Assembly: GCA_023136735.1 (NCBI GenBank)
Contig: JAGLQQ010000079.1
Coordinates: forward strand, 1-13,911
Reading direction: 5' to 3'
From: Candidatus Omnitrophota bacterium
GTDB lineage: Bacteria > Omnitrophota > Gorgyraeia > B26-G9
Length of the DNA: 13,911 nucleotides
Shown: positions 1-8,131 of the stretch, piece after piece
Layout: every line of letters starts with the position of its first letter
Position numbering within the stretch: position 1 is the stretch's first letter
The notes under the pieces: model-generated
The model's input: only the letters and a program-made list of their open reading frames with translations
What the model was told of the DNA's origin: nothing
Databases searched by the model: none
Position numbers and translations under genes: made by a program

Positions 1-2
1 CC

Positions 3-20
3 GCATTCGTTCACGAATGC
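3..20. other. Hairpin downstream of the efflux operon
   Basis: A perfect 7-bp inverted repeat (GCATTCG, loop TTCA, CGAATGC) lies about 80 bases past the last stop codon of the efflux operon, in the direction of transcription. It could be the stem of a terminator or a processing site, but any T-tract on the minus strand would lie beyond the window edge. A smaller hairpin (ACTG, CAA, CAGT at 24-34) sits next to it. No coding region is visible in 1-97. Confidence 0.35.
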
Positions 21-97
21 CTTACTGCAACAGTGCCATTAGGGTATAACTCTTATAAATTTAGGATGTTAGGACTGCAGAACAATCTGGAAGGATA

Positions 98-3000
98 TTA
101 ATCCTGTTTGGGCAAGTCAGAGATCTTCTCAAATCCCTTCCAGTCATACGCATAAGACTTTTTGCGCCTTGGTTTAAAAAGAAGCGGAATATCGGTAAAC
201 AGAAGAAAAATACTAGGCACTATAAAAAGAGTAAAAACCGTCGAAACCAAAAGCCCTCCGAGAACGGTGATTGCCAGCGGTGCCCACAAACCAGCGCCTT
301 CTGTTCTATCTAGTGCCATCGGGAGAAGTCCGAACAATGTTGTACACGATGTCATCATTATCGGACGCAGCCTATCTAATCCTGCAAGCATAGCCGCCTT
401 GTATCTGTTAGTCTTTTTTTCTCTTAGAAAATAATTTATCCTGTCCACAAGTATTATCGCATTATTGACCACAATGCCTGCAAGCATTATGATTCCGATA
501 AATACAGACACGCTTTTAGGTTTTCTAAATACAGAAAGGGCTATGGTAACACCTATAAGAGAAAGAGGGACAGAAGAAAGGATTACAAGCGGTTGTATAA
601 ATGAAGCAAACAAAGATGCCAGAACCATATAGATCAAAGCGATGGTGACCCAAATAACAAATATGAGTTCGCTTTTGCCCTTAATCATTTTTTCATAATC
701 ACCGCCGAAACGATAGTAATAATTCTTAGGAAGCTTCATTTCAGAGAGTGATTCCTGAACAATAGCTACTGATTGTGCAAGATCATATTTAGCCATTGTT
801 GCACTGACTTCAATCATTCTTTGTTTATTTTTACGCCATATTTCGGTCGGACCTTCTCCCGGTTTAAAATCCGCCACTTGCTGAAAATAGACTGTATTGC
901 CATCTCCGGTGACTAAAGTAAGCTTATGGACATCATCAAAAGTTTTTCTATCCTCGCGGCGCAGCCTTGCAATAGTTTCCACCTGCTTAGATTCTGAATG
1001 GAATCTTGTCGCTACCAAGCCTCTCATTTTTGCATGAATAGTATCAGAAATCTGGGATACAGATAGCCCCCATTTTGCTGCTCTGGATTTATTAACAACA
1101 GCCAAAAGTTCAGGCCGCTTTTCCCTCATTCTTATTTTTACATCCACAAATCCAGGGATAGAACCAACTCGTTTTGAAATATTTACGGCTATTTCCCGCA
1201 ACGTATTATAATCATAGCCATATAGCTCAATATGCAATTCCTTCGCAGACATACTCTGTGGTTCTTCAAAATAAATAAAAGCATTAGGAATTTCCTTGAC
1301 TCTTTCTCTTAACTGGTCAATCACCTCTTTATTTGAACGTTCACGTTCAGAAAGAGGTACAAGCTTAACAAACACTCTACTTGACCACGGTTTAATACGG
1401 CTTGAAAGCGTTTTTACCTCAGAAACCTCAGCTAAAATTTCCTCTACCTGCTTGATTACCTGATCAGAAATATCCAATTTAGCCCCTGTAGGCAACTCAA
1501 CGAAAATTGTAAATTCATTCTCCTCGGTTTTTCCCAAAAATTCCATCCCTAGTTTCTCTGTAAAAATATAGAAAGATATTCCAAATATACAAAAAACAGC
1601 AATAACCATATAAAGACGAAACCTCAACGCCCTTCCCAAGGAAATCCTATATATATTATGTAATGATTTTAATACTCTATTTGAAAGCGGTGGACGTTTT
1701 TCCGGTTTCTTCTCTTCTTTAATTTCATAAAACCATATTTCATCCTTATCCTTTTGCTGAAGCGGCTTTTCCTCTTTCTTTTTTCCGAAAAAAGCCGACA
1801 AAACTGGAACAAGAGTGACAGCAACAAGCAAACTAGCAACCAAGGCATAAACAATTGTCATTGCCAGACCTTCATATAACAATCTTATCTCTTTATTAAC
1901 AAAAATAAATGGTAAGAAAACAATGATCGTAGTAAGTGTTGAAGCAAATATCGCCAACCACATTTCTTCAGCTCCAGAACTTGCCGCTTCTTTGCGGTCA
2001 AGCCCCTTACTCCGCTTTTTAGAAATATTATCAAGCACAACAATAGCATTATCAACCAACATACCGCTTCCTAGAGCCAATCCGCTTAATGTCATTATAT
2101 TCAATGTTAGTTTTTGAAAAAACATCATGAAAAAAGTACATATAATTGCTGTTGGAATAGAAATACCTATAGTAATTGTAGAACTGAAATCCCGCAAGAA
2201 AATCCAAAGAACACATATCGCCAGGAATCCTCCAAAGAGCAATGAGCTTTGAACATCATTTATCGCTTTACGGATAAAATCGCCTTGATTGTAAACCGGG
2301 ATAAGACGGATTCCTCTTTCTGAAAGATTTTCTACAGTTTTAAAAGACTCAATCTCTTTTATTATCGAATCTGTCATTTTAAGAGTATTGGCCATGCTTT
2401 CTTTTTGCACGTAGACAGAAACTGTCGGAGCAAGATTAGTGCGGGAATAACTTGTTGCTTCCAGGTAAGAGTCTTTCACTGTAGCTAAATCTTTTAAACG
2501 TATTATTGCTCCCGATTCAGTAGCAGCGATACCGATATTTTCGATATCTTTCATGGTTTTAAATTCACCGATGACCCTGACTAAAAATTTATCATCTGTT
2601 CTTTGAATCTCTCCAGCCAATAGGTTTAAATTGTTTGACCCTAGGACATTGATAACTTTATTAATCGGCATTTTGTAAGCATCAAGCTTTTGCTGATGAA
2701 TTTCAACAAGTATTTTTCTTTCTCTTCTGCCTCCAATTTCAACATCAGCAACACCGTTTATACGTTCAAGTCTTGTCTTTAAGCTCTCATCTACTATCTT
2801 ACCCAGCATTTCGGGAGTGTAGCGATTGCCTCCAGTCATAGCTAAGATCATAACCGGAACATCTGAATACTCATATTTAGCAATAACAGGTTTTTCTATT
2901 TCTTCTGGTAAATCGTTTTTAACTCTGGCAAATTTTTCTCTTACCTCTAAAGCGGCGAAATCCATATTTGTACCAGGTTCGAACTTTATTACAATTGTAG

Positions 3001-3268
3001 CGCTTGCTTCTTCAGATGTAGACTCAATACTTCGCACATGAGAAACTGAAGAAACAGCTTCTTCAACAGGACGGGTTATTCTTTCTTCGATTTCAACTGG
3101 GGGGATACCACCGCGAACATTGATAAAAATAGTAACATTACCAAAACTGGTATTAGGCATAAGCTCTACAGGCAGTTTACCTAAAGAAACTATACCCATT
3201 ATCAAAGCACCTAAAAAGATCATGAAAATCGTTATCGGCCTGTTTACCGAATATCGCGGTAGGCTCAT
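98..3268 (-). CDS. RND efflux permease, second of a tandem pair
   Basis: This is an inner-membrane RND pump subunit of 1056 residues, the usual length for the hydrophobe/amphiphile efflux (HAE) group. The start is the ATG at 3266-3268 giving MSLPRYSVNRP. An in-frame TTG upstream would lie inside the previous gene, and the MSLP start matches that of the neighbouring permease. The N-terminal membrane helix, first periplasmic porter segment, helix-4 motif LVDNAIVVLDN (Asp about residue 406), a charged cytoplasmic loop near residues 490-540, the second porter half and the helix-10 motif GIVVNNAIILVD are all present. AcrB-type pumps have two Asp in helix 4 and a Lys in helix 10. Here one Asp is Asn and the Lys position reads as Val/Asn, a pattern seen in other RND subgroups. 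ATG follows the upstream stop after one base, so the genes are probably translationally coupled. Substrate is unknown. Confidence 0.95.
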   Translation of the reverse strand: MSLPRYSVNRPITIFMIFLGALIMGIVSLGKLPVELMPNTSFGNVTIFINVRGGIPPVEIEERITRPVEEAVSSVSHVRSIESTSEEASATIVIKFEPGTNMDFAALEVREKFARVKNDLPEEIEKPVIAKYEYSDVPVMILAMTGGNRYTPEMLGKIVDESLKTRLERINGVADVEIGGRRERKILVEIHQQKLDAYKMPINKVINVLGSNNLNLLAGEIQRTDDKFLVRVIGEFKTMKDIENIGIAATESGAIIRLKDLATVKDSYLEATSYSRTNLAPTVSVYVQKESMANTLKMTDSIIKEIESFKTVENLSERGIRLIPVYNQGDFIRKAINDVQSSLLFGGFLAICVLWIFLRDFSSTITIGISIPTAIICTFFMMFFQKLTLNIMTLSGLALGSGMLVDNAIVVLDNISKKRSKGLDRKEAASSGAEEMWLAIFASTLTTIIVFLPFIFVNKEIRLLYEGLAMTIVYALVASLLVAVTLVPVLSAFFGKKKEEKPLQQKDKDEIWFYEIKEEKKPEKRPPLSNRVLKSLHNIYRISLGRALRFRLYMVIAVFCIFGISFYIFTEKLGMEFLGKTEENEFTIFVELPTGAKLDISDQVIKQVEEILAEVSEVKTLSSRIKPWSSRVFVKLVPLSERERSNKEVIDQLRERVKEIPNAFIYFEEPQSMSAKELHIELYGYDYNTLREIAVNISKRVGSIPGFVDVKIRMREKRPELLAVVNKSRAAKWGLSVSQISDTIHAKMRGLVATRFHSESKQVETIARLRREDRKTFDDVHKLTLVTGDGNTVYFQQVADFKPGEGPTEIWRKNKQRMIEVSATMAKYDLAQSVAIVQESLSEMKLPKNYYYRFGGDYEKMIKGKSELIFVIWVTIALIYMVLASLFASFIQPLVILSSVPLSLIGVTIALSVFRKPKSVSVFIGIIMLAGIVVNNAIILVDRINYFLREKKTNRYKAAMLAGLDRLRPIMMTSCTTLFGLLPMALDRTEGAGLWAPLAITVLGGLLVSTVFTLFIVPSIFLLFTDIPLLFKPRRKKSYAYDWKGFEKISDLPKQD

Positions 3269-3269
3269 T

Positions 3270-6200
3270 TTAGTCTGATCTCTCCTCTGCCGCAAAATAA
3301 ACCTTGTTCGGACCTTCTCCTTGAGACTTTATCAAATTACTAATTACCAATTCTTCAAGCTCCCTATCAGCTATGGGCAATGGAACTTTAAATTTGACAA
3401 CATATTCAAGTCGGGTAATTTTACCTGTTTGTCTGATAAAATCAAGTGCTTGCATCTGCCGCGAATTCAATTCATTTTCCGCTTTTTTCTTCGCTTTTTT
3501 ATCTTCCTCTATTACTTGCTTTTTCTCTGGCTCCTCGATTTCTTCATCTTGCAAAGAAACAACATCAGTAGGCTTTCTTTTCATTAAATGAGACACATCA
3601 ATTTCTTCAATAATTGTTTGCTTAGAACCAACCAAAACACGTTCCTCCTCATCTGCCTTTTCAGGCTGGAAGAAACTCATAAACCACTCTTTAAGGGTTT
3701 CAAGAATAATATAAACACAGGGAACAATAAAAAGAGTAAGAAAAGCAGCACTAGTCAATCCACCCATTACGGTTCTGGCCATAGGCGCCCTAAGCTCTGA
3801 TCCTTCTCCTAAGGCAAAAGCCAAAGGCAAGAGTCCAAATATTGTTGTCAGTGATGTCATTAAAATCGGTCTTGCTCTAACCCTGCTTGACTGAATTGCC
3901 GCCTCAAATATTCCCAACCCCTGCTTACGCGCAAGGTTCATAAAATCAATCAAAAGAATTCCATTGTTAACAACAATTCCTCCCAACATAATAAATCCTA
4001 AAGCAACTACTACACTCAAAGGAGTATGCGTAAAGAACAATGTCCAGCTTACACCAATCAAAGACAATGGCACAGTAAACATGATTATAAGCGGCTGCAT
4101 TAAAGATTCAAATTCAGATGCCATAATCATATAAACAAGCAACAAAGCCAGAATGAGCGCAAACTGAAGGCTTTTAAAAGACTCTTCCATTTCCTTATTT
4201 TCTCCGCCTATTTCTATACTATAATTCTGCGGCAGCTCTTCCTTAATATTTGCGACAATCTCCTTTGCTTCCTCTACAACTTCGTTCAACCCGCGATTAT
4301 AAATATTAGCGCTGACAAATACAACTCTTTGTTTGCTTTCCCTCTTGATTTCAGTAGGCCCTTTGCCCTTAGCTAAATATGCAAGCTGATCCAAAAATAT
4401 ATGCACTCCTAAAGGTGAAAATACCAAAAGTTTACCGATTTTATGAAAATCTCCGCTATCTTCTTTTCTCAAACGAACCCGCACATCTATTTCGCGGCCT
4501 TCTTCCTTAAATTTTGTAGCTACATAACCGCGAAGGCCCGCTTGTGCTACAGCAGAGACCTTGTTTACATTAAGCTGATAAAGCGAAGCTCTGTCCTTTC
4601 GAATATGGATTTTAATTTCCGGACTTGGTGGGGTCAGGCTGTCTTTGATTCCGTAAACCCCTTGTATTTTTGCCAGCTGCTTTTCTATCTCCTGTGCCGC
4701 TGGAATCATAATATTTTCAAGGTCAAATCCTCTCAATACAATAACCAAAGGCGCGCTTCCGGCAAATACGGACTTAAACACACTTTCCTGTAAGACATAC
4801 TCTATTTTACCCCCCTGTAAATCAATTTCAGATAAAGCAGCTTTTATCTGCTGGACTAATTCGGAAGTCGCAATATTCTTTTTTTCCGAGCCTTCTTCCT
4901 GTTCCTTAAATAAAGCCATCAATCCGCGTGCTGGCCTAGCGTGAAGGTTAACTATAATATTCGCCTCATTTGAACCAAGAACTTCTACGACACCGTCTTT
5001 TTTTAAGTCCTTAGAAGATCCGATATTGACTGTAACATCTTTTACCGGTGTGAAGTCCAGCACAACATCTTCTATTCTGCGCACAACCGCATTAGTTGCT
5101 TTTAAATTAGTCCCAGCAGGCATACTTGCTTTAAGTATAAACTGCCTTTGATCCAGCTTTGGCATAAACTCTTTATCCAAAGAAACCAGCAGTTTTAAAC
5201 TGAATGCCGCCATTAAAAGGGTTCCAGCTATAATACCTAAAACTATTAAATAAGGAATGGGACCTTTAAATCTTGTTGAATTTTGCTGTGCTTCTTTTTG
5301 CCGGGCAATGACCTCTGCGTCCTTATTAACTAGAGCAATTTTCCCCACTTTGCCTCTAGACATGAACATAGGAGTTAAGCTCATAGCTGTAATAACAGAG
5401 GCAATAAGTGAAAATGTAACTGTAAGAGCAAGCTCCTTAAATAATTGTCCTGCAATACCTACAACAAAAACTAAAGGTAAAAATACAGCAATAGTTGTTA
5501 GTGTCGAACCAACAACTGCACTAAAAACTTCATTTGAAGCCTCAACGGCAGCCGTTTTAATGTCTTTTTTCATCTGCTGGTGACGGTATATATTTTCAAT
5601 AACAACAATTCCATTATCCACCAACAATCCGACCCCCAAGGCCAAACCTCCTAAAGACATCATATTTAAAGATAATTTGCCGAAAAACATAAGAATAAGA
5701 GTGAAAAGTATGGATATCGGAATACTTATAGTAACTACTATTGCGCTACGGAAATTTTTCAGGAATAAAAGTAAAATAATAAAAGCAAGTACCCCTCCCT
5801 GCAAAGCATTATCTCTTAACTGTAAAATCGACTGTTCAATAAATACAGACTGATCGTAAACAACCTTAAGAGTTATTTCATCCGGAAGCGTCTGTCGTAA
5901 GACCTTTAGTTTTTCATATATCTGCTTATTAACAGCGAGTATGTTAGCATCCGCCTGCCTCTGGACGCTTAAAGATATATTATCATAGCCATTATACCTG
6001 GAAATACTTGTTTGCTCTTTTAGAGTATCGCGTACCTCTCCCAGCTCCCTTATATATATAACCCTTTTCTTTCTTTCCTTTTCTTCTTTAGTTAAGTCCT
6101 GCCTGCGATTTTCTTCCTCATGGGAGCGATCTTCTATAAGCAGCGGAACATCATACATTTCATCAACAGTTTTGAACTCACCTATAGTTCTTACCAGATA

Positions 6201-6881
6201 TTCATAGAAGCTGGTTTCAATAGTACCAGCCGGATAATTTAAATTTGCTGATTTAAAAAGATCGATAATATCCATAATCGAGACATTAAATGCCCGCAAT
6301 CTCTGCTGATTAAGATCAACGACTATCTCTCTTTCCCTACCGCCCGCCATAATTACCTGGGCAACGCCATCGATTTTTTCCAGCTCATCCTTTATAACTC
6401 TGCGTGATACTTCTCTGAGCTCATAAGGAGAAAAATATGCCCCCACACTTGTAACACTCAAGATCATAATAGGGGTATCAAACGGATTATACTTCATGAC
6501 AATAGGTTCTTCAGCATCACGAGGCATCTTCTCTTTTATTAGATCAACCTTTTCCCGCACATTCAAAGCCGCAAAATCCATGTTCGTATTCCAATTAAAT
6601 TCACAGATTACTATGCTTGTACCTTCTCTGGAATTTGAACTGACTTTACGGATATTTGAAACAGCACTTACTGATTCCTCTATCGGACGTGTTATTAATG
6701 CTTCTATTTCTTCCGGTGCAGCATTTTCATAAGAAGTTATAACCGTTATTTGGGGATAAGTTATGGGAGGAAAAAGCTCTTGAGATAGCCTGCTCCATGA
6801 AATTATTCCCAAGAGAATAACCCCAGCAGCAAACATTAAAATTGTAACAGGTTTTTTAACCGAAAATCCCGGGAGACTCAT
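3270..6881 (-). CDS. RND efflux permease with C-terminal winged-helix extension
   Basis: This is an RND inner-membrane pump subunit of 1203 residues, about 150 longer than typical. It starts MSLPGFSVKKPVTILMF; an AAGGT motif lies 5-6 bases before the ATG. The two-fold RND layout is complete: helix 4 carries LVDNGIVVIEN with a single Asp near residue 422, and helix 10 carries GIVVNNGILLID. A highly charged insertion (about residues 250-274) interrupts the first porter half. After the last membrane helix (about residue 1066) comes a charged linker (about 1070-1136), then a domain (about 1137-1199) reading as a winged helix-turn-helix: NSRQMQALDFI, GKITRLEY, ADRELEELV, then a wing ending in KVYFAA. 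The final helix faces the cytoplasm in RND topology, so the extension should be cytosolic. The gene sits 32 bases after the membrane-fusion gene. The pump call is firm; the winged-helix call is a pattern judgement. Confidence 0.93.
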   Translation of the reverse strand: MSLPGFSVKKPVTILMFAAGVILLGIISWSRLSQELFPPITYPQITVITSYENAAPEEIEALITRPIEESVSAVSNIRKVSSNSREGTSIVICEFNWNTNMDFAALNVREKVDLIKEKMPRDAEEPIVMKYNPFDTPIMILSVTSVGAYFSPYELREVSRRVIKDELEKIDGVAQVIMAGGREREIVVDLNQQRLRAFNVSIMDIIDLFKSANLNYPAGTIETSFYEYLVRTIGEFKTVDEMYDVPLLIEDRSHEEENRRQDLTKEEKERKKRVIYIRELGEVRDTLKEQTSISRYNGYDNISLSVQRQADANILAVNKQIYEKLKVLRQTLPDEITLKVVYDQSVFIEQSILQLRDNALQGGVLAFIILLLFLKNFRSAIVVTISIPISILFTLILMFFGKLSLNMMSLGGLALGVGLLVDNGIVVIENIYRHQQMKKDIKTAAVEASNEVFSAVVGSTLTTIAVFLPLVFVVGIAGQLFKELALTVTFSLIASVITAMSLTPMFMSRGKVGKIALVNKDAEVIARQKEAQQNSTRFKGPIPYLIVLGIIAGTLLMAAFSLKLLVSLDKEFMPKLDQRQFILKASMPAGTNLKATNAVVRRIEDVVLDFTPVKDVTVNIGSSKDLKKDGVVEVLGSNEANIIVNLHARPARGLMALFKEQEEGSEKKNIATSELVQQIKAALSEIDLQGGKIEYVLQESVFKSVFAGSAPLVIVLRGFDLENIMIPAAQEIEKQLAKIQGVYGIKDSLTPPSPEIKIHIRKDRASLYQLNVNKVSAVAQAGLRGYVATKFKEEGREIDVRVRLRKEDSGDFHKIGKLLVFSPLGVHIFLDQLAYLAKGKGPTEIKRESKQRVVFVSANIYNRGLNEVVEEAKEIVANIKEELPQNYSIEIGGENKEMEESFKSLQFALILALLLVYMIMASEFESLMQPLIIMFTVPLSLIGVSWTLFFTHTPLSVVVALGFIMLGGIVVNNGILLIDFMNLARKQGLGIFEAAIQSSRVRARPILMTSLTTIFGLLPLAFALGEGSELRAPMARTVMGGLTSAAFLTLFIVPCVYIILETLKEWFMSFFQPEKADEEERVLVGSKQTIIEEIDVSHLMKRKPTDVVSLQDEEIEEPEKKQVIEEDKKAKKKAENELNSRQMQALDFIRQTGKITRLEYVVKFKVPLPIADRELEELVISNLIKSQGEGPNKVYFAAEERSD
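3273..3473 (-). other. Putative winged-HTH domain at the permease C-terminus
   Basis: This marks the domain within the first permease, about residues 1137-1199. The spacing matches wHTH domains of the DeoR and RecG C-terminal kind: helix 1 (RQMQALDFIRQTG), a short strand and helix 2 (KITRLEYVVKF), recognition-helix candidate (PIADRELEELVISNLI) and a Gly-rich wing (GEGPNKVYF). The residues expected to be conserved in such domains (the Arg-Glu-Leu of the recognition helix, Leu after it, Gly in the wing, Tyr in the last strand) are all there. DNA binding is inferred; such folds also mediate protein contacts. Confidence 0.7.
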
Positions 6882-6913
6882 TTTTTACCTTATTTATTAT
6901 AAACACAACTGAA

Positions 6914-8095
6914 TTATATTTCTCGAACCTGAATTTCCGTGATCTGTACCGGCGTACCTGAAGTCAATTGCTCGATATTTGAAATAGCCACAAGATCACC
7001 CTCTTTTAAACCTCTAAGAATTTCTATATAGTCGGTTGATTCATACCCTGTCTCAACCAGCCTCTCCTGGGCTGTATTTGTCGCCTCATCAATAACATAA
7101 ACCAAAGATGCATCTTCTAACTTTTTCAAGGCAACACGAGGAATACTAATAACCCCTGGCTTTTCAAAAAGAATAATATCCGCTCTGGCAAACATTCCCG
7201 GCATAAGCATCCTGCGTGAATTATCTATTTTAACCTCAACCGGCAGTGTCCTTGTTTTATCAGAAAGAGCTGGATAAATATTATCAATAATCCCGTCAAA
7301 CGGTAAATCAGGATACCCATCGACATAAATACGTGAAAGTTGTCCAATCTTTATCTTTGTCACATCCCTTTCAACTACTCCTACCTCAGCAAAAACAGTA
7401 TCAATCTCCACCACCTCTATTGCCTTAGGTGTATACGGAGAGACCAACTCGCCTATTTCAATGTTGCGTTCATTTAAAACGCAATCAGAGGGAGCATACA
7501 TTTCGGTTTTTTTCAATTCTTCTCTTGCTGAAGATATTTCAACCTGAGCCGCTTCTACCTGATGTTTAGCACTTCCTGCTTCTGCCTCTACTTCGGCAAG
7601 TTTTAATTTATTTATTGACCCGATATTATAAAGATCACGGTTCATTTTAACTTTTTTCTCAGCCTGAGAAAGGCTTACCATAGCAGATTTTAACTTCGCC
7701 CGATTATAATCAATTTTCAAGTTTGCCTCTGCCTGTCTAAGACGGGCAATCAACTGTCCTTCTTTTACCAAGTCGCCTTCCCGGAACCCCACCATGTCAA
7801 CAAGACCAGTAGCTTCAAAATTCAATTTTCTGGTGATTAATCCCTTTATAGATCCCATTGCGGGTAAAATATCTTCAAATGTTGTGCGAGAAATCTTATA
7901 CACTTTCAGGGATAATCCTCTTTTAGCAAAGCCTGATTGTTTAGGCTCAGTTTCTATTGGCAATTCCTGGGCAGCGTCATCTTTTCCAGAAAAAGAGTTC
8001 CATTTTTCTTTCCACCCACCTTTTTCGACCCCCCACCAAACAACACCGATAATTATCATCGTTACCACTATGAATATGAATATGGAACGCCTCAT
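6914..8095 (-). CDS. RND membrane-fusion protein (periplasmic adaptor)
   Basis: This 393-residue HlyD/AcrA-family adaptor links the inner-membrane permease to the outer-membrane channel. An uncleaved membrane anchor spans about residues 4-21, with no lipobox, so it is probably held by a transmembrane helix rather than lipid. The biotinyl-lipoyl-like half-motif around residues 92-118 (FEATGLVDMVGFREGDLVKEGQ) is followed by an alpha-helical hairpin (about 120-195), the second half-motif (MYAPSDCVL to GELVSP, about 199-220), a beta-barrel and a membrane-proximal domain. The start is firm: GGGAGG lies 8 bases before the ATG. The gene lies 36 bases after the outer-membrane gene and 32 before the first permease, so it belongs to the same transcript. 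No permease-binding specificity can be read from the sequence. Confidence 0.94.
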   Translation of the reverse strand: MRRSIFIFIVVTMIIIGVVWWGVEKGGWKEKWNSFSGKDDAAQELPIETEPKQSGFAKRGLSLKVYKISRTTFEDILPAMGSIKGLITRKLNFEATGLVDMVGFREGDLVKEGQLIARLRQAEANLKIDYNRAKLKSAMVSLSQAEKKVKMNRDLYNIGSINKLKLAEVEAEAGSAKHQVEAAQVEISSAREELKKTEMYAPSDCVLNERNIEIGELVSPYTPKAIEVVEIDTVFAEVGVVERDVTKIKIGQLSRIYVDGYPDLPFDGIIDNIYPALSDKTRTLPVEVKIDNSRRMLMPGMFARADIILFEKPGVISIPRVALKKLEDASLVYVIDEATNTAQERLVETGYESTDYIEILRGLKEGDLVAISNIEQLTSGTPVQITEIQVREI

Positions 8096-8131
8096 TTATT
8101 TTCCTCCCAAAAGTCATTTTTGAAAATTTTA

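Noticed and set aside
3269..3295. TTG start adding nine residues to the second permease
   Set aside because: It would overlap the end of the first permease gene, and the conserved MSLP start is an ATG one base after the upstream stop.
4443..4793. Plus-strand ORF of 116 residues
   Set aside because: It lies wholly opposite the first RND permease gene, has no recognisable product and no ribosome-binding site; it is a shadow frame.
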